Source of the DNA: Ceraceosorus guamensis
Taxonomy: Eukaryota; Basidiomycota; Exobasidiomycetes; Ceraceosorales; Ceraceosoraceae
DNA: 64,000 nucleotides
Assembly: GCF_003144195.1 (NCBI RefSeq)
Contig: NW_020290047.1
Location: 78,916-142,915 of the forward strand
Direction: 5' to 3'
The position numbers and the translations under genes are program-made. Position 1 is the stretch's first letter, and every line of letters begins with the position of its first letter. Below, piece by piece: positions 49,139-60,928 of this stretch. The notes below the pieces were generated by a model. The model searched no databases. It saw nothing but the letters and a program-made list of their open reading frames with translations, and was not told the origin of the DNA.

Positions 49139-49540
49139 CCCAATTCCGATTTGTAGCAAAGAAAGAAGCTGGCGGCTCGAACAGCCAGCGTAGACTTTCC
49201 TCTTTCCGAAGTTGCGTCGGGCACATGTCTCCCAACATCCTAACATCGTACCACACCCTTTGTCCCACCTTGCTATCCAAATCATATCAAATTTAGGCCA
49301 CGTCGCTCCATTCGCGGTGCACTTCGAGCAGACCTCAGCCCGTCACGCCGGTCCTCGCTGCCGTTCGGAGAAAGTCTTGCAAGGCACGCTTCGGATACGA
49401 ACTGCCACCACTCTGCCTGAGCCAGGCGATTTCGCTCCTGTCTAGTCTCCCAACATCGCCAGCACAGGCTCTGACGCGTCAGTCAACTAGGCAGCCGTCG
49501 TCCTTCAGTCCTCGTAGCCTCTCCAAAGGGCATCATCGTC

Positions 49541-52500
49541 ATGACCTCGAACATCGAAGTTGCAATGCCTTCGCCAGAGGTCACCACCTCCGCCATCCTG
49601 GGCGCCTCGTCAAGCGGATGGGGCTCACCTCATCGAACACCACGTCGTCCGGCATTGGATCCTCAGCTGACCGGACAAAGCGACAGCGAGGGCTCGCCAT
49701 CGAGGACAGTCGGAGCTGGCACATTTGCTGCGCTGCGCTCGCACGGGCTCGTTTCCAACAGCATCTTCAAGAACGCATCACCGCAAGGCGGTCAGCACGC
49801 CTCGCCCTCTTCAGGTCCCGACAGTCCGAACAGGAGAGGCGCCGGCACCCGCTCACCAGCCGCTGCAGATCCTCCACGAAGAGCGAGTGTGGAACGCCTT
49901 GCCAACACGAGGCACGCCCGACAGCCTTCAAACATCGAGAATCACTCGCCTTCATCCCACACTTCTCTTTCACCTTCCGCACAGCCAGCCAGAAAAAGTC
50001 AAGGCTTTGCTGAGCTTTCTCGCAGCAGCTGTGTAAGCAACTCGCCGTTCCGAAATGTCGCAAATGGCGGTGTCACTAGCCCCACGCGACCACTGGACCT
50101 GCCCAAAAATGCCTGGGCGAGAAGCGCAGCTGCCCGACAAGGGGCTTCCGCGTCTGCCTCTGTTCTGCGAGGATCACAAGATCCAGAGCCACACACTCCT
50201 ACGGAAGAGCGACCTGTGCCGAACGATGTCTTCGGCACGCCCGAAAGGACGCCTCAAGCGAAGCGGCCACCTCCTTCTTCTGAGTCTTCGCCCACACGGA
50301 GATCAGCAGCTGAGGCTACTCCACGCGGTAATGGCAGCATTCCACCCGCCTACGTGCCAGGCGGACAATTGAACACGTCTCCTTCTCGCGGAAGTCTAGT
50401 GTCCAACCGCTTGCATGGGCCTCGCCACCTCCCAACCCCCGAGTCCAGCCCTTCATCTCGGCGCGAGCGCGAGCAAGAGCGCCGCAAGACAGTCACGTTC
50501 GACGAAGTTCTCGACGTGCAAGAATTTGATCGGGAAAGCTCGTTCGACCGAGAATCGATGCGAAGCGAGGGGAGCGGACTCAGCATGGCGTCCTCCGACC
50601 GTTCTGAAGGCTCTTCAGAGGAAGAGAGATTCTGGCGAGGCGAAAATGATGCGGCCGATCATCGCGCTGCCCAAAAGACGGCCCTGCAGGTGGTCAACGC
50701 GAGCCCCATCCCTCCACACAGCTCCGAAGATGACCGCGGCACCATGGATGACGAACCCATGCAAGACCTGTACAGTGGCACTTCTTCAGATGACAGTCGA
50801 GAAGTCTCCTCCATTGATGACCCGCCGAGCCCAAGACGCGGTCAAAGCCTTGCTATCCCAGATCGCTCATTCCGAAAGCGCTTTGCAGCCGCGGGCGACG
50901 ATGGGGATGACAGCTTCGATCGAGATGCAAGTTTTGCTGATCTGAGCGGTATGCGGAGGGTTGACAGTATGGTGGACGAGCTGCTCTCAGCGTCTATCCT
51001 CAACAGCCCTGCTGGAGCAAAGGGGGCCTCAGAGAGCCTGCAAGACTCGCCACCGCGCAGGCGTCGCTCGAAGGTCGCAGCCAGCTCTGCTCCTGCGGGC
51101 GAATCTCTGATGCCGACCGCCGATGCTGCTCTCCCAGCGACTGGTCTCTCCTTGCCGGTGCGGACCGATGACCAAGCGCACGTTACTCAAGATGGCGCGT
51201 TGCTGGACCCTTTCGTCACTCCACGCACGCTTGCAAGCAACATCATTGAGGGTATGAGCTCAGCTCAGAGCTATCAAGCGTCTATTCATCATGTCTCTGA
51301 GAGAGAGCGCGACGACAAGACGAGGGCGGCTGAAACAGAGCCAACGCCGTCGATCGGCTCAGCAGCTGGCCTGTCAAAGCCCTTGCCTACGCTCCCGCCC
51401 TCAGAAAAACACTCCAGCACGAAAGCCGATCAGCTCTCCCTCGGAGATCTGCCGACTTTGCCCGATTGGAGTCCTTTGTTGATGAATCACAAGAGCTTGC
51501 CACCAGAAGATGCGTCAGAGCAGACAGAAGAGGCTACATCTGCTCGCGCGGAAGCACAGCGAGGTTCGGAACCTCTCCGAACCCCGTCGGGCAGAGGACG
51601 ACCGCACATATCTCGTGATGCCGTTCTCTCGCGAGTCGCACGCGAAAAACGTGCTGAGCAGGAAGCACAAGCCCGCAGAGACTCTGCGGGGTCACATACA
51701 TCATCGGGTAACCAGACGACCACTTCCAAGAGTCAAATTATCAGCAGTGGTCGCAGGACGGTTGAGCCGCAGCGCATCAGCTCCGCCGAACACCCCGCCC
51801 CAGCTCCTTGGGCACCGACTGCTGCGAATCCACCGGCCCGCAGTCCAATCCTCGAGCTCGAAGCCGCGAGCCCGCTGGAGCGCTTAGGTGCTGAAGTCGC
51901 CGCTGAGCAGGCGCAGCAGCCTCAGAGCGCAGGATGCAGCCCCAAGAAGCCGGCAACAGAAAGCACATGGTTTCAGCGCGAAGACAGCGCGGCTCCGGAG
52001 CTTGAGTCGCCGAGCGGAGATGCACCACTGGCATGCAGGCCGGGATCAGCGCTCGGCGTACCTGGGACAAGCGCTTCGAGCGACAATGGGCGCTTATCGC
52101 CTTCCACACTGGGCGCTCCTCCTCCGCCTGTCAGCCCGATGCAGAACGCACAGGCTATCATCGCTCGACGCCGATCGAAAAATGGCGGCAAAGGTCGGGG
52201 GAGGAGAAGCTTGAGCACAGGGGATGCCCTTGCTGAAGTCAGTGCTCCTCGTCCCAAGCCTTTTGCTCTGAATGAGGCAGAGGACGGAGGCTCTGCATTG
52301 ATGGGAGGCAAGTCTCGTGCCATGAACCCTGATGTAGATGATGGGGAGGACGTCGATGACGATGCCGCTGAGACGGAGAGCCGTGAAGAGGTAGCGCGCG
52401 ATTTGTACACAAGTCAAAGGCTCCTGGATGCGAGCGTGCAAAAGGCCATGGAGGTAGGATTTGGGAATGGCATCGAACGCGAAATCAGCCGCATCTATCG

Positions 52501-54184
52501 GCAAGGGGAGGTGAGCTGTTCTTCGTTGGAAATGCCGCAGTTGTCGGCTTTGTGTGACTGACACATGCTCAACCGCACACAGCACAAGTACAAAGTTAGC
52601 GATCGGGGCGCCTTTTCGGGCGTGGCTGACGATAAGCTAGGTCTACTCAACAGTTCGGTTGAGAAGGGCACTGGCAGAGCATGGCGCAGGCTTCGAAGAC
52701 CTTCAGATATGCACGAATACGCCAAGGAAATGCGTGAATACCGCGCCTCGGAGAACCCTCGCAAGGCTACTGGCAAGGTCTTTGTGTTCATCGACGGCTT
52801 TATGCCCGCTCCTCAACTGCCTATTCCTCCTGCGCACAAGCCCACACGCTTCCATTGCATTCTCGACAACGGGCTGCACGTCGTCAAGACCGGCGATGCG
52901 ATGCTGAAGCCGCCTGTTGGTTCGGGCGCCGGACCTACTGTCAGCAAAATTGGCCAGGAGTTCGAGCTCATCAAGCACAAGAACCTGGAATTCAGCCTTA
53001 CACTTGTCATTGAGCGCAGCTCGCCGCACTTGGCGGAGACGCTTGCAGCGCCGCCAACGCCCTCGACCTCTGACAAGAAGCCTCCTAGCCTGGCGAAGGG
53101 CTTTAAAGGCCTTCTAAGCAGCCCTTTCCACAGCCCACGCAGAGGCAAGAGCACAGTCGTCGCGCCGCCGGCATCTCCAACTCGCGAGCCCATCTTGTCG
53201 TACCTTGCCAGGGATGGCACATTGGGCCGCGCCAGCATTGTCTTTGAGAGTGTGGCCGAGCAATCTCTTGGACGTTGCCACGTGGTCGAAGTGCCTGTGT
53301 TGGCAGGTCCGCAAGGACCTCAGAGAGGTCTGCTGAGGCTCAAACTCTTCTACTTGCCTGCTATGCCCAGCGTTCCTCGCGAATTGCTGCCCGACAATCT
53401 CAGCGAATGCATCAAGGGTATGCAGAACGCTGCGTGGCACAACTCCCCAGCTTGGATGGAGGGTGTGCTAACGCAACTTGGCGGCGATTGCACGACATGG
53501 CGACGCCGGCCGGTCAAGGCGCAGGGAGCGCATCTCATTGGCTACAATGAAATCACCAAGAAGCCCACGGTCAAGATCGATCTATCAAAGGCGGTGGCGG
53601 TGGAAGGAAGTTGGGACCCTCATTCTCGCAGCCCAGGCCCTCACACGCCATCTACAATCTCCATGTCGGCTCGTGCCAAGTCTTTCGTCGCAGCAGTGGA
53701 AGACGAAGAACCGGACGAGGCCTATCACGTCGAGCGTTCCTTTAGAATCACCTTTGCGGATGGGGAGCGAATCAACTTCTTTGCGGACACCGATGAACAA
53801 AAGGAGCAGTGGCTCGCATGCTTCGAACGGATGATCTCTCAGGAAATTCCGCCGAACCCAATGTGGGCGCAGGTCGCTCTCGAGCTGATCCGCGCACACC
53901 ACCTTTCCAAGGCACAGAATGCCGCGATGGCGAATGGAGCTCCTGATAAAGACACTTCACGCGACATGGTAGCTTCAGACCGGGCAGGTCGTCAGCCTTC
54001 GCAGCTTTCGAAGCAAGGCCGCATCATCCCACCGACCGTGCGCGAAGAGTCGCCTACTCTGCAAGGGACACCCGTGAGGCCAACGTCGCAGCTGCCCGCA
54101 CCAACCAGCACCTCGTCGCGCCTTAGGCCACGACCAATGAGCGAGGCTTATATCGATGGCGTCTCTTCGCAACGCAAGAGATGA
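49541..54184 (+). CDS. BUD4: Anillin-like septation/bud-site protein Bud4
   Basis: Bud4-class proteins sit with septins at the division site. Exons 49541-52510 and 52583-54184 encode 1523 residues. The first 990 residues are low-complexity Ser/Pro-rich sequence with scattered short motifs (for example TVTFDEVLDVQEFDRESSFDRESM) and acidic stretches. The second exon starts HKYKVSDRGAFSG and contains the conserved anillin-homology/Bud4 region (GKVFVFIDGFMP, LDNGLHVVKTGD, IGQEFELIKHKNLEFSLTLVIER), ending with a PH domain (VERSFRITFADGERINFFADT..QKEQWLACFERMI, about residues 1385-1430). A Ser/Pro tail follows. The single intron lies exactly at the boundary between disordered and folded halves. Confidence 0.92.
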
Positions 54185-54904
54185 TCACCTATTGCGCTCC
54201 ACACCGATCAGACCCTCTCCGTTCCGAGGCGGCATTTAATACTTCGTCTTCCAATCACCTGTCAATGTTCTTAGCGCGATATGCGCCCTTTTCATCTTGC
54301 GCCTCTCTTTAGTCCTCGCATCCCCGGTCTCGTCATGTTGTGTTTGCCGTCTCAACTCTCGACTGCGCAGATCAGATCTCTTACTCTCTCACATGGCCGC
54401 AGTGTCTCTTCTTCTCCGGATATTCTTCTCCTTTGCTCGATGTTGATCACAGTTGAATGGCATGCTTGAAGCACGCCGCTTACCGTTTGCACGTACCGCG
54501 CGCTTGCATCGCAACGTGCCTCAACGGCGTCTGGTTGGCCGTCAACTGCATCGAGGTGCAGAGCGTGAAGCGGCTTTCGCACCGACGCGTGCGCGTATGT
54601 CATACGCGTTCACGCGCACGTGTTAATTGATGTGTCGGCGCGTTACTTTGACGCACGACTCTTGACTCGTGACTTGAGTCAATCCATTTGTTTGGATCCA
54701 ACACCGATAGCTGTTCGGGTTCGATCAGAATCACAAATCTTGGTGCGCGCTTCGCTGCTTCTCCTCGGCGAGGCTTCTTCTTCCCCCCCCCTCCCCCACC
54801 TCCCATTGCTATATTTGCCCCCACGCCTCTCGAGCCAGTGCAAACGGACGAAGTGTCCACTCTGACCGCATCCGAATCGCAAGATTCAGGAGAGCGGATC
54901 TGCC
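54185..54904. other. Intergenic, 720 bases
   Basis: Between the BUD4 stop and the PMS1 start. A C-rich run (CCCCCCCCTCCCCC) at 54785-54798 lies about 110 bases before the PMS1 ATG. No gene is supported. Confidence 0.45.
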
Positions 54905-57900
54905 ATGCCGTTCACACCTTTCATTCCTTCGGGGCCTACAGCTGCCTCTTCCAGACCTGTGCATCACTCTGAGCCCTCACAGGCCAAGCAGACTGAAGAG
55001 GCGTCATCGCAGACCGCACACGAGGCAAGCTCAAGCTCGTCCGCCTTGCAGCGGGACCCATCAGCTATTCAGGCGATACCTAGGAGCGCCGTGCACCAAA
55101 TCACCAGCGGTCAGGTGGTCCTGGATTTGCAAGGTGCTCTCAAAGAGCTCATCGAGAATGCGCTTGACGCTGGGGCGACCAACATAGGTAAGCCTTGCAG
55201 TCATGAGCCTTGCTTCCGGCGCGTGCTTATGATACTGGCACACCTGTGCTACCGACGCAGAGGTCCGCTTCAAGGACTATGGCGGGGATAGCATAGAGGT
55301 GATTGACAACGGCAGCGGTATTGATCCCACCAACTATGAGGGCGTCGGTGAGTCTGGAGAGCGCAGGGCAAATGATCAAATGTCGAAGTTGACTCTCAAG
55401 ATACGGCTTCGCCACCCTCTCTCTGCCTTGCACGAACAGGACTGAAGCACTACACGAGCAAGCTGGACTCCTTCGACGACTTGACCAGCGTATCGACATT
55501 TGGGTTCAGAGGAGAAGCCATCTCGAGCCTGTGTGCTTTGGCCAAGGTGCAGTTCCTCACCGCCACGAAGGAAACGGCACCCGTCGGAACAGTGCTTGAG
55601 CTGGGTGCCGACGGCTCTTTGAGGGACAAGAGAGGCAAGAGTGCGCGTCAGGTCAGTGGATCTTCTCATCACTCAGTTTGCGAAATGTGATGCAAGGATG
55701 CTCAAACCATGTAGCGTCGGTTGCTCAGCGCGGCACGACTGTCATCGTCCAGGATCTGTTCGCCTCTCTTCCCGTCAGACGGCGCGAATTCGAGAGGAAC
55801 CTCAAGCGGGAATACGCCAAGGCCCAAAGTGTTCTGCAAGCCTACGCGCTGATCAGCAAAGGTGCGAGGTGGAGCGTCAGTAACACGCCAAAGGGAGGGT
55901 GAGTAGCCCAGCTCCAACGCTTCGACTCTCAGGCAAACAGCCAATATGAAGCTGACCGCGTCTTGTGTCCCGACCACTACTGTGCCTCCTTCTTAGTCGC
56001 AAGACTCCAGTCCTCTCTTTGCAGTCACCCGTAGGACCTGGCTACATGCTCAGCAACGTGAGCACGCTCTTCGGGGCAAAGACAGCTCAGACTCTCATGC
56101 CCATGAACCTTGAACTACAAACAAGTGGCTGTAGGCGCTCCCCTCGAAGGTTAAGGGCTGCCCAAACATGCAGAGTGCGCAAACGGAGACGCGTGAGCAG
56201 AGCCGACAGCGACGCTGTCAATGGGCCTTGTTCAGGCTCTGAAGCTGCTGACAGTGAGACGGACGAGGAAGACGATAGTCAGGAACGACGAGATGAGGAC
56301 TCCGAAGGCGACAGTCCCTCCGTCATTAGGGTCGCGGGCTTGATTTCGAAGCCGCAAATAGGCCACGGCCGAGCTTCGACGGATCGTCAAAATCTTTATC
56401 TCAATGGCCGGCCCTGGGATAATGCACGCATTATACGAGCGTTCAATGAGGTCTATCGGTCGTTCAACACCAATCAAAGCCCGCTTTTGGTTGCCAACTT
56501 TGAAGTGCCTGGTTCTCGATACGACGTCAATGTCAGCCCCGACAAACGGACTCTGCTGATACACGACGAGACCCTCGTAACAGAGCAATTGAAGGTGAGT
56601 GGTGAATCTGCATGCTGCTTGTGGCCACGAGTGCAGCATCGACTTACTCAGTCGTGCAATTAGACTCAACTCGAGGCGGCATTTGCACCCTTTCGAGGGA
56701 GCTTCATGGTCTCGGACCTCGGCCCGGCTGCCAGCAAAGTACCCACGAAGCAATCGCAAATCAGCTTCGAAGCGCTCAACTCAAGCGTCGAGGACTATTC
56801 GAGAGGGGACACGCGCGCAGAGGTCGCTGATTGCGCTTCACAAGAATCCGGCACGACAGCCTCGCCTATGCGCACGTCGAGTGACATGGACGAGCTACTC
56901 AGCTCACCAGCTGCCGAATCAGAAGGATCAACAATGAGAACTCAAGACTCTTCTCCGCGTTTGGTCGAGCGAACTCTTGCCGCGCAGGGCCAAGCGGATG
57001 GAATCAATGCGGATCATGTGATCGAGCGCGAGGCAGAAAGCGCTGCTGCTTTCCCGCAATCTGCGAGGCCCAGCACAAGCTCGCAAGTGCTGACACCACC
57101 TGCAGACTCCCTTCTCGAAGCGACCGGCAAGCTCTCAACACAGCATGACCGCATTGTGCCAGGGACCAGGATGGAACACCTTCCCCGTCTTACTGCTCCA
57201 TCTGTCTCGGCGGCGTTGGCGAACGGGGACGACTCACCTTCTGGTGTACGAAGCATCGACCTTCCCACCCATTCCGCTTCACGAGCTTCGCATATTTCCA
57301 AATTTGGCAGCTCGAGCTTCAAGCTTGACTTGCGCAGCACGCTGGCAAAGTACGCTCCGCCAGGCTCGATGGGGGATCTTAGCGCGGAGCCTTTGCAAGA
57401 CCCGGACGCGCTTGAGCACCATGAAAGCTCGCCAGCGAGCGAGATGCTCGAAGACCCTCCAATGCCAGCCAGCGGCTCTGAAGCACCCGAGGACGAAGAG
57501 GGGATGACAGACAACTTGGTCGAGGATGAGGATGCTGAGCGGAACCTTCACTTGGACAATCTTGACGATGGCGCGTCTAGTCTGACTGACTTTGACAAGT
57601 CTTTGCAAGCTCGATCTTACCGCGACGAAATTTTGAGCTTCATCAATGCCAGCGAAAGTCTGCTTAGCCTCGATATGGGCGATCTCGAGAGCCGAATTCG
57701 GGCGGCGGCTTTCCCGGGCGAAGGAGAGGCAAAATCTGCCCGCTCGTCCACCCAAGCTCAGCAGCAGAAAGATGCAGATCAGCAGGATTCCATTCGGGGA
57801 GCAGGGGTCAGCGCGCAAGATGGAGCAGCAGTGGAGCGCGAGCTCAGTCGTGTCATCAACAAAGCTGATTTTAAAGACATGCAAGTTGCAGGGCAATTCA

Positions 57901-58777
57901 ATCTCGGATTCATCATTGCTCGTAGACGAACACACGCTGGCGAATTAGCCAAGGCGATGGACGATCTTTTCATTGTGGACCAGCATGCATCTGACGAGAA
58001 GTACAACTTCGAGACCTTGCAGCGTGAGACGCGAATAAGAGGCCAGCGTCTCATAAGGTGAGTTCTCGTGACAGTGTCTTGCTATGAAGTTGCTTAGAAG
58101 GTCATTGCTCACGTTCAACAACCTCAGTCCGCGAGTACTCGAGCTCTCTCCCGCTGATGAATTGGTCGCCGCCGAACACATCGAGGCGATCCAACTGAAC
58201 GGTTTTGAGCTCCAGTTCGACGAGGGCGCCTTGCCTGGCACCCGCCTCAGATTGATCTCACAGCCCGTCAGCAAGGGTACTGTGTTTGGTGTAGCAGGTA
58301 AGCCTCGATCAATGCAGCTCAATGTCAAGGGAGATGCGCTGATCGCACGAAAATGCTTGCCTTGCAGATCTCGAGGAGCTCATTCACCTGCTATCAGACA
58401 CGGTGCCCGGAGGCAGCGCTTCTCGCAGCGTGCGCTGCTCGAAAGCTCGTGCAATGTTTGCCAGCAGAGCTTGTCGGAAGAGCGTCATGATTGGAAAAGC
58501 ATTGAACCAGAGACAAATGTCAAACATCCTCCTACACTTCAGCGAGATCGAGCAACCCTGGGTGAGTGGTGCGTCCATGTGACCTTTTGTTGCTTTTCTC
58601 GGCGCAAATTTTCTGAAACATGCCCGTGCGCCTCCACGGCAGAATTGCCCTCACGGCAGACCTACGATGAGGCACCTTGCAGACTTGAAGCACGTCAGAG
58701 TCGCTTCAAGTGGGGTGGAGGGGCACAAACGTTTTGCGAGAAGACCCGTAGACTGGTCTCGCCTAGGAAAGATCTAA
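54905..58777 (+). CDS. PMS1: MutL-alpha subunit Pms1 (PMS2 in animals), mismatch-repair endonuclease
   Basis: Nine exons: 54905-55187, 55261-55347, 55440-55651, 55729-55898, 55997-56594, 56664-58057, 58128-58297, 58368-58561, 58643-58777; 1080 residues. The N-terminal GHKL ATPase has all motifs: [24 protein letters not shown], then [17 protein letters not shown] and LYLNGRPW. A long acidic disordered linker follows. The C-terminal domain carries the metal-dependent nicking motif [12 protein letters not shown] (Asp889, His891, Glu895, Glu900), SRACRKSVM and NCPHGRPT, so this is the endonuclease-competent subunit that pairs with Mlh1, not Mlh1 or Mlh3-like degenerate copies. An acidic insertion lies within the ATPase (bases 56180-56310). 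The boundary of exon 4 was chosen by homology, since an upstream AG would break the frame. Confidence 0.95.
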
Positions 58778-59204
58778 GTGAATGATGCAACACGAAGGCC
58801 TTTTGCCATATCTATTGCATGCACATTTTCACCATCTTGTGTCGGATGATTCGATCGGCCAGCCAACCAGCCGTGCTGCACTAAGCGGTGGAGCATACAT
58901 GACATGCACAGCAGGTGACGCGACAGGCGAGCGTTGCGAGGCGTGGTTGAGGGCAACGCGCGCCATGCAACCTTGACCGTGGTGCACTAATCACGAATGG
59001 TGATGGCAATATGTGGACGCACTTCACCTTCTGCGAGGCAATGTCCACTGTACGCTCAATGCGACAAACTCTCATGTCTAGTATTGGGCAAGGCCAAGCC
59101 CAAGCGCCTGCTTCACTGGGCGAAATGTCTTCAAGACTGCTCAATTGCGGTGATGCAGCACAATCGACGTCGCGTCGAGGATATGCCATCGTGATGATTC
59201 ATTT
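58778..59204. other. Convergent 3' intergenic region
   Basis: About 430 bases between the PMS1 stop and the RRP43 stop. One AATCACGAAT word is at 58989-58998. No gene is supported. Confidence 0.45.
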
Positions 59205-60260
59205 TCAGCTCCTCCTCAGAGCGTCCTGTAATAGCGTTCTGAGGTATGCGTAGCGTCTCTTTGCACGCAAGAAGGACAGCTCAAGAGTCCGCTCATCGTC
59301 CAGCGCTATGTGACCTTCGGGCAGTGCTTTGCCACTTGCGAGCAGGCTCTGCAGATCCTTCAATCCCGAGCTGCTGCTGTTTGAATCTTGCTTGAGGCTC
59401 TGCACCTCTGACTTGGGTGTTCTGTGTACACAAGCACATCTACCTGCCTGGTAAAGGTGGCTCAAAGTGGGTGCTGCAGTTCGTTCGTCCATCGTCGTAC
59501 TCAAGCAGATGGCTATGTGCGACGAGGCGAGAGCAGATTCGAAGGCTGAGCAATCGGAGAGCAGGTGGGTTTTGTAGATGTCGAAAGAGCTGACCAGAGG
59601 TACATTGCGGATGTGCAAGCGTTGCCGGTCTGTTGCTTTTGCTGAGCAGACTACCGTCATTTCCTCGGGATCCCATCTGGCCGCTGGTATCGTGGTATCC
59701 GAGAGCGCACCCGCAATGGCGAGCATGCAAGCGTCCAGGACCCCCCCGTCGTAGCTCAAGCAGACCAGATCGATGTACAAGCACCAAGCTGCTTCCCCTT
59801 CTTGGATCGATAACGTCGTCAGATCGACAGGATTGGAAGAGTCCAACAGGTTGATGATCCTGCTGGTCAGTACCTGAGCTTCCTCTGAAGGAGGACCCGA
59901 TTTGAACCTGGGACTGCAAATGGGACTGAGATCCAGCGAGGGCACGATCCAGCCTCTATCTTTTCGCTTTTCTGGATCATAGGTTTGAGACTCGATCCTG
60001 CCGATTTCTGCTGTTACACCTGCGACGATGGTAGTCTGACCCAGACGGACCGTGCAGCTTCCCAAGGCTGTGCTGATGCTGCCTGTGACGATATCAACGG
60101 ACCTGAAGTCGAACGAAGAGCGTCCATCTTCGCGGACCGAAGGCTCTGCATCGAGAAATGAGGCCAGATAGGCGTGCGGATGCAGCCGCTTGAAGATGGT
60201 AGCCTGTGTCTCTACATTCGTCACCGCAGCGGCAGAGGTGGATGCCTCGCTGGAAGCCAT
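59205..60260 (-). CDS. RRP43: Exosome core subunit Rrp43 (EXOSC8), RNase PH-like
   Basis: A single exon of 351 residues. Rrp43 is one of six RNase-PH-type proteins forming the catalytically inactive ring of the RNA exosome. The sequence shows the family order: FKRLHPHAYLASFL and (S)VREDGRSSFDFR at the N terminus, SISTALGSCTVRLGQTTIVAGV, SPICSPRFKSGPPSEEAQVLTSRI, then WCLYIDLVCLSYDGGVLDACMLAIAGAL. Phosphorolytic active-site residues of archaeal RNase PH are not maintained, as usual for eukaryotic rings. The C-terminal 120 residues are less conserved. The frame remains open to 60458, but the ATG at 60260 begins a normal N terminus. Confidence 0.92.
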   Translation of the reverse strand: MASSEASTSAAAVTNVETQATIFKRLHPHAYLASFLDAEPSVREDGRSSFDFRSVDIVTGSISTALGSCTVRLGQTTIVAGVTAEIGRIESQTYDPEKRKDRGWIVPSLDLSPICSPRFKSGPPSEEAQVLTSRIINLLDSSNPVDLTTLSIQEGEAAWCLYIDLVCLSYDGGVLDACMLAIAGALSDTTIPAARWDPEEMTVVCSAKATDRQRLHIRNVPLVSSFDIYKTHLLSDCSAFESALASSHIAICLSTTMDERTAAPTLSHLYQAGRCACVHRTPKSEVQSLKQDSNSSSSGLKDLQSLLASGKALPEGHIALDDERTLELSFLRAKRRYAYLRTLLQDALRRS

Positions 60261-60928
60261 GTGATCTGATCGAAATGGCGGCAAGCCAGCGGACGTGACG
60301 CGAGGCGAGCAGGCGAGCAAGCGTTGACGAGGTGGTCGAGCGATGCGGGTGTGCCTGGCAGTCGTGAGTGGTGGAGCGATGGCATTCAAATTCAGTCCGG
60401 TGATGGTGCAAATAGCAGGAACCGATGCAGTAGGTGGGTGCGGCTCGACACCAACCATTCACTCAACTGTGACTATGCATGCATTCCAGACATTTTCTCT
60501 CGCACGGTATTCGTACAGCTCTGCGCGAGAGAGTAAAATCATGAATCTGAATGTAACTTTGGAAATCACGATTACCACAGCAGCGCGCACCGCAAGACGC
60601 GTCGAGGACGACGCGTAAACGAGCACGATCAAGCGACGAGCGCATGCCGCCCGCCGCACGCGAAGCAGTGAATGCTCACGTTGACTCGCTCTCGACTTCA
60701 AGTGTGAGTGGGAATGTCTCCACTCAGTCACTTGGTAAGCTCGTCTACGGATCCAGCACCTTAAAAGCTTTCGTTACCTCGCTGTGGCGCGCACTCTCTC
60801 AATCCGCACCGAGATCGCAGCCTGCCGGGCCGAAGAAGATCAGGCAGACCCTTTTGACCAAGACAACAGAGTAACTCTCAAAAACGCAAAGTCGTGTCCA
60901 CATTTGTCGCTCATCTACGCCAACGAGT
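60261..60928. promoter_or_regulatory. Divergent promoter region of RRP43 and RFC3
   Basis: About 670 bases between divergent start codons of two housekeeping genes. It contains AATC/ATTC-type words near 60535-60575. No TATA box is evident; no gene is supported. Confidence 0.45.

Larger units (their letters stand above)
47470..49540. other. Intergenic between SPA2 and BUD4, 2.1 kb
   Basis: Holds the SPA2 3' end and the BUD4 promoter and leader. Contains ATTCGTGATT-type words at 48718-48727 and 48755-48764, a TAA microsatellite and an octamer minisatellite. The last 300 bases are C/T-rich and probably the BUD4 leader. No gene is supported. Confidence 0.45.

Noticed and set aside
60261-60458. 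N-terminal extension of RRP43 to an ATG at 60458
   Set aside because: The extra 66 residues do not resemble exosome subunits; the ATG at 60260 begins the normal N terminus and the extension probably covers the leader.
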